DNA of 64,000 nt from Balaenoptera acutorostrata (taxonomy: Eukaryota > Chordata > Mammalia > Artiodactyla > Balaenopteridae). Location of the stretch: the NCBI RefSeq assembly GCF_949987535.1, contig NC_080067.1, forward strand, positions 53,998,405-54,062,404, given 5' to 3'. The translations under genes were made by a program, and so were the position numbers. Under the pieces are notes generated by a model. That model was not told the DNA's origin. It saw only the letters and a list, made by a program, of their open reading frames with translations, and ran no database searches. Below are positions 55,270 through 64,000 of the stretch, piece by piece. Position 1 is the first letter of the stretch. Each line of letters starts with the position of its first letter.

Positions 55270-57625
55270 TAAATATAGCCATCTACCTATGTTAACATGC
55301 AATTTCTGATGAAAAATTAATGTTTCAAAGACTGTTTCCCATGACTACCTCTGAAATCACTGCAGCTGTTTAGTCACCAAAGATCCCAATCTAGCCTACT
55401 TGCAAGGCCCTGGTGGTTTAAATTTGGGGCATTTCCTCTTCATCTTCTCTTTTATTCACCACTATCCCTTCTCAGCATCTTTGGACTCCACATTTTCCAT
55501 TGTATTCTATACCTGGACCAGAGGGAGATAAACAACAGATTAAGAACAAACTCAAGTAGTTTGTTTTTGTTTTGTATTTATATAAACAAGGGCAAAAAAA
55601 GCCCTCTAAGTAAGCCTCAGTTTTCACCAACATATCTTTCTAACGTGCCATATTTCTAGAAGAACATCTACTTGTGTGATAAATAAGTGTGGAAGTTGGG
55701 AAGCCTGTTCTAGGCAGCGGGGTAAATACTGAGACGAATAAGGAAGCTAAAATAGGTTTAATAAGAACAGTAACAACAACAGCAGATATTTCTTGTTATT
55801 TGCTCTCCGTTACGAGTTGCAGTGTCCTTACTGGTGAGTGAACATACATGGCAAAATCTGCTCCCACCGAGGGATGGCTAGTTCAAAATGTCCTTCCCTG
55901 GGTGGTTTCAGAGACCAACTTGTTAAGAGGACAAGAAACAGAGAGTGAGAGTAAGTGAGCAAAGATCCCTCACACAGCCACTTGACAGTGGATATGAAAT
56001 AATTGTACATTAAAATTATTGAGCTGCTGCAGCTAGAAAGAATATTTAACAGCATTAAACTGGAAGTGACAAGGTACTCATGTGTCTGCCCAACACGGAA
56101 TCAGTTTTTAGCTAAGACACTAATCGGCAAGTCACTGTTTCTACTACAGATGGCAAAATAGAAAGCATCCCTGCCACCTTCACAGCATAGTATAATGCAG
56201 CATACAAGCAGAACTTTTGCAGAAGTTATTAGAGAAAATGATCTGGTTTACAGTTGATAAAGATTCCCTAGTCAAAGGGAGATGGCGCAAATATCTCGGT
56301 ACTAACTTTATGCTAACAAGCAGTCTGATACAAGAATGCCAACTTCCTCATACGGGATGACGAGGAACAAGAACAGCACGGGACACTACTTCATTAAGAA
56401 TTAGAACACTCCGGACCCCACCAAGACTGTGGCAGTCTTCTCAGTTCTCTCACTTATTGGTGGGGAGGAGCCGGAAATAAATAGCAGAAGCACTTGGTAC
56501 ATCATTTATTACTTTGTTGCATGTAATTATGCTTAAATTAATCATATAGTAAACTTGATATTACTCCAATTTATAATGAGGGTTTAGTCATTCTCAGACT
56601 CAAGGAAATGTTGGGTTCATAAAACCAAAAGTAACCAACCCCCTACACGTACTTTGTAGGCTGTGGGCTGAGGAATCCCCAGAACGATTGTACAGTAGAG
56701 GGTCTAAGGCACAAAGTGGACAGAGAAATTCGGGAGCACCGCTTAGCCAATGCTGCTGAAGGTGTATTTCTCTTTGGATTTTTTGCTCCCTGTTATACAC
56801 CCACATATTTATAAGACAAAGAACAGCGAGTGGCCCCACTTGGCTAAGTCCAAAGCCCACACGCTTTCTGCAACATCACACTATTGTGACACAGAGCCAT
56901 TAACCCGTGCTAATCTCCTATTTCAAGTGAATGAACCAATACAACAATGTGTGGATTTGAGAAGATGATCTCATACTAAAAACAAATAAAATAAAAGAGG
57001 AACCTCTTATAATATGTAAGGTTCCGTATTACAAAGATGCAAATCTATGGGTCAAATAACATGCTCTCCAGCAACAATATGATAAAAAAATTCTTTCCTA
57101 AAAGGAAAATTCCATTGAAAACAAGCATTTTCTACGTCCTAGCAGATGACCCATAACAACAGCATAGAGAATAACTTTCCATAACAAACACTCTTGTAAA
57201 ACCAATGTTGTTGTTTTTCCTGGTCCCTGCCATTTCACCTTCCTTTTCTAGAAACCAAGCAACTGAAGTGATGTTGCTGTGTACACTTCCAGAAGGAGAA
57301 CAGAAAGCTAAGTGACTTCGACTCACACCCTTTTGTTCTACCATCAATGGTAGTTACCTTTCAACCATTCTCTCTTCTCATCCTTCACAATACAAACTTC
57401 AGAGTCACCCAGCCAGAAACAAACCCAAATAACCCCAAACACACCCTTAGAAACCTAAACAAAACATGAGATAAAAAATTCCAGGGTACCTGCTGCTCTC
57501 AGAAACCTGCTATTTCACCAGCAAAGGTCTGGGCATTTCTGCACTGTGCTGTCTACACTCCTCAAGGCAGATGTGGCTGGCTCAAGTCCACAAGGCCTCG
57601 TCCTCTCTGGCTTTCACATTATCCA
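55270..57625. other. Long unassigned unique sequence
   Basis: No repeat family or exon was recognised over 2.3 kb. Frames at 55828-56055, 56600-56968 and 57132-57347 are under 90 codons and lack domains. Confidence 0.45.
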
Positions 57626-57629
57626 TCCA

Positions 57630-57990
57630 GCAACTGCAGCCTACCTGCCCAACGTTATCTTCCCTGCACTTTCACAGAAGCCCTCCACCTCCTCCACCTT
57701 GTTTATCCTCTCCTCACAGCCTCTCCTCACCCCCCTGGGGGCCCGTCTCCCTCTTTTCTCTAGTTCCCTCAAATCCTTCCCCAATGCCCAGTCTAGGTCC
57801 CATCTTTACCAGATAACTTCATCCAAGCTCACTAGCTTCTTTCCACCCTGAAATTCTAGCATCCTTACCACTTAGCCCCATGGACTTAAGAAGCTAAACT
57901 TATTTAGTTGCTTCATTTGTGATCGTCTTACCTTTTCCTCTGGAGTAAAACTCCATGTCTGAGAATTCCTTGGCACACAATCCATCTCAA
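57630..57990 (+). repeat. L2 LINE 3' part
   Basis: 'cagataacttcatccaagct' corresponds to the L2 block before the 3' UTR. 'ccacttagccccatggactt', 'gatcgtcttaccttttcctc' and 'tggagtaaaactccatgtct' match the L2 3' UTR. Pro/Ser-rich frames at 57546-57851 are translations of it. Confidence 0.7.
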
Positions 57991-57999
57991 TGAGGGTAC

Positions 58000-58920
58000 T
58001 TAAAACCAAAGAGCTGCCAACATTTTCCTCCATGACATGCACACTAATTCTAGAAATCTACTGTGTGGAAATTCCACTATAATTTTTAAATGCAAGTATC
58101 CCATAACGTTCCAAAGCATGGAATTTGTTGGGTTTACTGATTAACACTGTTATGTGGACCTGGTCCCTACACCTCCACCTTACCTCCCCCACTTAATCCC
58201 TTCCCTTCTTGTTCCCACGGCTTTCTGAGCTACTCCATTAGAATACCCATCACACCTCATTATGTCAAAATCAGAATCCTGCCAATAAAAATGAAGCTCC
58301 TGTCTGGAGGGCAGGGATGAAGTATTATTCATCCTTTTACCCAGCCATCCTCTCTCCATTATAATAGATAGATAGATAGATAGATAGATAAATGATATAT
58401 ATGCCTAATAGATAGTTATATGCACACACATACCACGGGATTTATATGTATGTATATATAAAATATGGTACATGTGGATATATATAAACCATGATATATA
58501 TGTATGTATAAAAAATTGGGATATATACGTATTTGCTTATTTATTTATTAGGCACTTAATGTTTGTCAAATGACCAGCATAGAGTGTTAGGGAAAGAAAA
58601 CACAGCGATGTTCTTAGCCTCACGTTGTACCCTGTAGATGGGGAAAGTTAAACTTAGTGAAATTAATTTTTTCAAGATTGTGCTTGGTAGAAACAGGATA
58701 GGTTTGAGAAGCAGCTATCAAACTTTATCATAAATTCCACAGGAAAACAGCATAAAATTTTCCATTGGGGCAGAAAGAGATTGCAGCTGGACAAGAATGC
58801 TGAAGGAGAAGTTTTCCCAATAGAGCGTGAACCGGGGGTTCCTGAGGCAAATACAATCTGCACGATGCAAATTGTCTACATATTGGTATAGCTCCTGTGG
58901 CCCGTGAACCCATCAGCCTG
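58000..58920. other. Unassigned sequence containing AT-rich microsatellites
   Basis: A (GATA)n run lies at 58363-58390 followed by an AT-rich 'tatgtatata' region to about 58555. Minus frames at 58672-58913 overlap one another and have no domain. Confidence 0.5.
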
Positions 58921-58924
58921 CAAA

Positions 58925-59078
58925 TCTCCCTCAGTGGTACGGCTAAAAATTCACATTCCTTGGCAGCACCTCAGAGCTACCCAATTGGAATCTCTAGGCT
59001 GGGCCCAGGGATCTGCATTTCCTCCAGGGTCCCCAGTTGATTCTCTGCACAACAGATACGAGAACCACTGGACTGGGC
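58925..59078 (+). mobile_element. MER5-like hAT-Charlie element
   Basis: 'ccttggcagcacctcagagc', 'ctaggctgggcccagggatc', 'tgcatttcctccagggtccc' and 'acagatacgagaaccactgg' match the MER5-type pattern including the closing 'gagaaccactg' end. Confidence 0.75.
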
Positions 59079-59192
59079 TTGCGATGCTCATCTCCACAGA
59101 GTCAGTAAGAGAGAAAATTCGAAGTCGGTCATTGGTGATCAGTTTCTACCAAAGAATCCAATTTTCTTTACTTATTCTGTATGCAAAAAATA

Positions 59193-59232
59193 CTCACCTA
59201 AGTACTCCTCTAAGTACCTCACCTAAGTACTT
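59193..59232. repeat. Short imperfect tandem repeat, 25-bp period
   Basis: 'ctcacctaagtac' starts at 59193 and again at 59218, with 'ctctaagtac' between them. Confidence 0.85.
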
Positions 59233-59462
59233 CAAGACCCTCCACCAAATAAACACTGTTCTCTTAAAAACAGCTGGCCCTTTGCTCACACTGAAGAAGA
59301 AGTGGATTGTGTGTGCCTTTTTGGAGACGGCTTAGTCCCATTTCTCTATGTCTGCCTAGAACAGCGGCCCTCCTCCTCCCTCTCTCCTCTTTCTCTTCCT
59401 CCCCATCCTCTCCTCCTCTTCTTCTGTTCCTTTTAACTTCCACTTCTCTTCCCTAAAAATGT

Positions 59463-59622
59463 AGTCCCTGGACCAGCAGTATCAGTGTCACCTAGAAACT
59501 CATTTAAAATGCAAATCCTAGGCCTCACTCCAGCCCCACAGGATCAGCAGCCCTGGGGGTGGGACCCAGCACTCCTGTTTAACGGGCCTACCAGGCTAAA
59601 GTTTGAGGACCGCTGCCCTAAA
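59463..59622 (+). mobile_element. MER5-like hAT-Charlie element, second copy in the area
   Basis: 'tccctggaccagcagtatca', 'taaaatgcaaatcctaggcc', 'cagccctgggggtgggaccc' and 'aagtttgaggaccgctgccc' follow the MER5-type order. Confidence 0.78.
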
Positions 59623-59624
59623 GG

Positions 59625-62000
59625 AACACTGGCGGAAAAGGAGCTTCTACCAGCCCTTCTCAAGCCTGATTCTCCTCCTTGGGGAACCAGGAAGAGGTGA
59701 ATTTCAGGTTGAACAAGTGGGACCCAGGCCCATCTGCCTCCACCAGTTCATCTGCAGGTATTTTTCATGCAGTTGGCTTTTCTGACAGAGCTTATCCTGA
59801 GCATCAAAGTTGATACTCTATAAATATCAACTGGTGATCATACCAACATATTAAAGAACAAGGCAACACAGCAGGCCTGGTAGGGCACACAAATAAAGAT
59901 AACGCAATCTGGCTCTAAAAGTTGTATCTATATTCTAAAGTTAATGGAAGGGGGAGAAATAGTTTAATTTAGCCAAAATGTTTTACTTTAAAAGACTTGG
60001 TTGATTTAAGTCCTATAACCAGTTTCTAAGCACTGGCTTTCAAATTAACCACAGTCGTTTGAATGAAATGGTGAATTTTCTTTCTTTCCCTCAAGCCAGG
60101 CTCATGTGGTTACCACCTAAAATCAATGATTAAAAAAATGTTTAATAGTATCTGTCCATCATTAAATTATTACCATTAATTAAAAGTTTAAAAAGAAAAT
60201 GAAGCTTGGGGGTTTTTTTCTACTAATGGATGTAGGGATTCCAATGTTACAAGTTACATTTCTAAACCAAAAAATGCACAAGGAAGTGAAGTATATGTAG
60301 AAAATTCATCTCTAAAAGCACACTACCCACCAACGGCTACCTAATTTAGCAGAATATATTACCTCTATGCTTCATAAATCTTAATTAAAGCCATTAGTTT
60401 TCCTATTATGTGATCGAGAAATGCCCCATTAAAGTTAAACAGTTTCTACAAGTAATTATACACATGTACACTTTAAAATTTCTTCACATATACTAGAAAC
60501 ATTGTCTACTAAGTCAAAAATTTGCAGAATTTCATTAATGCAAGATTTTTTTATCTCCCAAAAGTCAAATGTGTCCCAGAGGAACCGGTATACTCAATGT
60601 TGGCTTCTTATAATACAATTTAATGCTCACAAACACAACTAAAGTATTTAAACATTTACAGGGGTTGTCATAAATGCTTTTCTTATTTTTGATCAAATTC
60701 AACCTTACACTTAATACAGTTAACTGTAGTTATTTAATTTAAAAACTTGAGATTCCAACCTCAAAAATTTATAACAATATAAATGCAGTTACTTGGCTAT
60801 TGGATACGTATACTATGGGGACTCCATTCTTCAATATGAAACACAAATGCCAAAACCAGAGAGGGGATATTTTTTAAAGTAGACATTATTTTAAATAACT
60901 GTTGGCACATTGAAGAAAAAACCTTCAAATCCAAATTCAAAAGTAGATCGCTTTTATTCATAGAGTCATTTCAATCAGACACTAACTCACTAAAAATAAT
61001 TAATAATAATAATTTGCTTTGTTTCTTTGTTTCTGTTTTGAAAATAATACAAGATAAACTAGTAACCTAGTTAATTGAAAGTAATTGTGTTATTCAGGGT
61101 TTTCTAGGCCATCCTAACTTAATAACTGGACAGAAGACATTATTGACAATTTCTCCATTTTCTCAGAAGGTGTAATTAATTTAATTCATTAAAATGTTAC
61201 ATGTAACTCTAATACTATACTTGTGAAAGCTGAGCAAGTTTAGTCTCCAGAAACAGTGTCACTGGCCTTAGAAAAACAGCACTTCAGTGAAAACTGTAGT
61301 GCCAAGAACTTGCTATCCTTGGGCATACTGATGAACACACGCACAGAACACAAGAAGAGGGAGGCGAGACCACCGCAGCCCAGGCAGTGATGGATAACCC
61401 CTGATCTGGGCGACTGTAAAACTTCTCAGGGCAGACAGTCCATTATTAATTGAAATCCCTGTTTAGTTCCTCCATGTAGACCACTATATAATTGCATCTC
61501 TACCTTGAAAACTATTTTCTGCAGAATTCATAATGAGTCAAGTATCTTCAAAATATGTAGGAAGGAAATGTGTTTCACTTACATGTGATTACCTTGCAAT
61601 GTACATATTACAAAGACACTGAAGCCGTATGCCTGTTATTATGCATAGAGCACAAAATAGATGCAGTTAGACTACCCTATAGCACATAAACAATTAAAAT
61701 GCCATTTGACATAAAAAAATAAAACCCTCCCAAATTAAAAACTAAAAACAGCTGTTAAATAAAATTAATTTCTGTTTCCACCTAACAAACGTAAATGACC
61801 ACAGTGTATTCTTATATTAAATATAAACTTTCCAATATAAATTTCTTATAGTTACAAATAATTTAGTGAAATGCATCTCATCTTCTTTTGTGATTGTATT
61901 TCGTGAGTCTAAATGGGACTAGTCAAACACATTAGCATTTTTTCTCATTAAAGTAGAGCATATCAAATCACACTCGTTTAAAAAGAAAGTGTTTCCCAGG
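59625..62000. promoter_or_regulatory. AT-rich, repeat-free tract, conserved-element-like
   Basis: About 2.3 kb shows no interspersed repeat, strong A/T bias and many TAAT/ATTA cores (for example 'taaattattaccattaatta' near 60164-60183). Such tracts near developmental genes are often conserved noncoding sequence. A 3' UTR is an alternative, but no adjoining coding frame exists. Confidence 0.35.
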
Positions 62001-63485
62001 AAAATGAAAGTTTGGTGTGTGTTGAGGGGGTGTGGAGGCGAGGTGTGGGTGTGGGGGTAGGGGACGTCTCCAAGCTAGAGTAAAGGAAAGAGTCAGTATC
62101 TCACTGAACTTACGCTTGACATAAAAAGTAACATCCCTGAAAATCTCAATCTTATCAAAATGTAAACTAGAAGACAGGGGCTAGTTAGGAGATGTTCAAC
62201 ATAGGTTTAGAAAGAGAGACACAGTAATAATCTATTCCACTAATGAACTGCATAAGGAGCAGGGTGGGGAGCTTAACCACCAGTCACACTAAATGACAGC
62301 TCAGAGGGCAAAGAGGTGTGGAAACTGAGAAGATAGACTTCCAAGTCTTTTCCTGAAAGTGCTTAGATTTTGAGGAGAGTCCAATGCTGCCTGACAAAAG
62401 AGTCTTTGTGCAACAACTCCAGGGAGGTGAGGGAGAGCTGCTCAGGAAAACCAACGAAGACAGGGCCAGCCTTGTACACAGGACCCGTGGAGAACTTTGA
62501 ATCACATGGCCTGCGGCAAGGACAATGCTTGTACTGCTAAAACGCACGACCACCGTATTCAGGCAATATCCGAGTGGGCAGGCGAGATGTCTTTAAAGAA
62601 TCGTGTTGGGGTTTTTTTCTTTCAAAAAAATAGAATAAGCAAGGACACAGCCTGCAACTTCAAATTGCATCAATAGTCTTAGACTAGTCCCCAGACATTT
62701 GACCACTCCGAGTGACTTAACCCACCCCTAAAAACCATGATCCCTCTGTCTGGCAGGGGCTCTGATTCTGAGTTCTTGGTGAAGTTGGCAAAACAGCCCT
62801 GGAGGCTGTGTCTGCACATACAGCCTTAACACCCTGAGGTTCCAATCCCAGAATGATGAAATAGGAGCCTGTTATCATTAAAGGAAGCCTGGAGACATAG
62901 AGAGAGAGGTTAGCAATTTTAAGTAGAGAAATATCTACTAAACATGGATGGTGGTCCACTATTTACCAAATCCAGGATATCTACAAAAACTTAGGCTGGA
63001 AATCAAGCAAACTCATCAGATAATTGGCATTTCCAGCTTTAGCCAGAGTTGCCCAAGTTCTTGCCCTTGCAGGAAACCATAAATAAGAGATGAACACCCA
63101 GTATTAACCATTCCAGAACTTCAAAATATGGTTGCCTGGTTGGTTTCACTAGGAAAAAAACATTAAGAGTTTCTTGGTAAGGGGACAAAGAGCTTAATTT
63201 TCTCCTTCACCAGTTTTAATTGCCCTGCTACCAATCTGAAAATAATTTAAGTGTTTAAAAGTATCCAATGACCAAACAACATTCTTGAATAAACTTTAAA
63301 ATTAGATGCTAATTTTAAATTAGCATTAGATGCAATTTATCAGAACTGGCTTCTTTTCAGCTACAATTCCCATCATGTGAAATAAACATCAAGTTACAAA
63401 ACTGTCCAAAAATTTCTTAAAAATATTCACCTGCTAGTAAAACAAGTGAAAAAATTTCAATCTCGCACAGGAATCAAAAGACAAT
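62001..63485. other. Unassigned sequence
   Basis: A G-rich patch at 62013-62064 ('gtgttgaggg...gtgtgggggtagggg') is the only marked feature. A near-palindrome 'gctaattttaaattagc' lies at 63308-63324. Minus frames at 62284-62553 and 62717-62959 have no domain. Confidence 0.45.
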
Positions 63486-63490
63486 TTGGG

Positions 63491-63853
63491 GGGACTTCCC
63501 TGGTGGTCCAGTGGTTAAGAATTCACCTGCCAATGCAGGGGACATGGGTTCAACCCCTGGCCCGGGAAGATCCCACATGCCGTGGAGCAACGAAGCCCGT
63601 GCACCACAACTACTGAGCCTGCGCTCTAGAGCCCGCGAACCACGACTACTGAAGCCCGCACACGTAGAGCCCGTGCTCCGCAACAAGAGAAGCCACCGAC
63701 CGCAATGAGAAGCCCACGCTCCGAATCGAAGAGTAGCCCCCGATGGACGCAACTAGAGAAAGCCCACACACAACAACAAAGACCCAACGCAGCCAAAAAT
63801 AAAAAATAAACAAATAACTAAATAAATAAATTTACTAAAAAAAAAAAAAATAG
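63491..63853 (+). repeat. CHR-type SINE, copy 5, older subfamily
   Basis: The head is 'gacttccctggtggtccagt', with A box 'tggtccagtgg' at 63504-63514 and B box 'ggttcaacccc' at 63547-63557. It diverges from copies 1-4 in the body, which holds repeated 'gagcccg' blocks. It ends in an (AAAT)/poly-A tail; the target-site duplication is not clear. Probably an older CHR subfamily. Confidence 0.88.
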
Positions 63854-64000
63854 GGGACAAAAATAGATCCAAATGAGCCAGGTGGGAAGGAAGTATGGGA
63901 ATAAGCATCGAAATAATGAACTTTGGAAGCATCACAGTTCAGCCTATGACTCAGTGAATGTGGTATGTGACTACTTAATAAAGTCAGTTGTGGTATGATG
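63854..64000. other. Unassigned window end
   Basis: I see nothing recognisable; any element here may continue past the window. Confidence 0.4.

Overview
The window looks like intergenic or deep-intronic DNA from a mammal, almost certainly a whale or dolphin. The lineage call rests on several nearly identical ~300 bp tRNA-derived SINEs that open with 'ggcttccctggtggcgcag' (the CHR-2 type of cetaceans), a shorter CHR-1-type SINE, and a full-length L1 of the type I associate with cetaceans. I found no protein-coding exon, rRNA, functional tRNA or snRNA gene. The only recognisable coding sequence is the decayed ORF1 and ORF2 of the L1.

Layout. 1-9 kb: repeat-rich, with two CHR-2 SINEs, MIR and L2 fossils, a short L1 with a perfect target-site duplication, a long L2 tract (5.4-8.0 kb) and a perfect 51-bp tandem duplication. 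9-10.3 kb: a repeat-poor, enhancer-like tract with repeated TAATTG cores. 10.4-22.8 kb: L1 3' ends, MIRs, L2 pieces and three MLT1/MaLR-type solo LTRs. 22.8-25.8 kb: mostly unique, with an octamer-bearing conserved-looking tract. 25.8-28 kb: old L1 pieces, one split by a CHR-2 SINE. 28-38.6 kb: mostly unique with scattered SINEs and MIRs. 38.6-43 kb: the longest repeat-poor, CpG-retaining stretch, best read as a cluster of developmental-type noncoding elements, ending in a purine-rich tract. 43.2 kb: a perfect 51-bp inverted repeat with a 2-nt spacer. 48.575-54.480 kb: the L1 with 11-bp target-site duplications. 54.5-64 kb: unique DNA with MER5-like and L2 fossils, an AT-rich tract at 59.6-62 kb and a fifth CHR SINE.

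Nothing here works as a pathway. The biology is that of a regulatory landscape seeded by retrotransposons. The L1 supplied the machinery type that mobilised the SINEs, and it carries a YY1 site at its 5' end and a consensus CTCF core just before ORF1. The strongest unexplained feature is the perfect palindrome at 43,205-43,308. All family names come from memory of consensus sequences, not from a database search, so the edges of old repeats are approximate.
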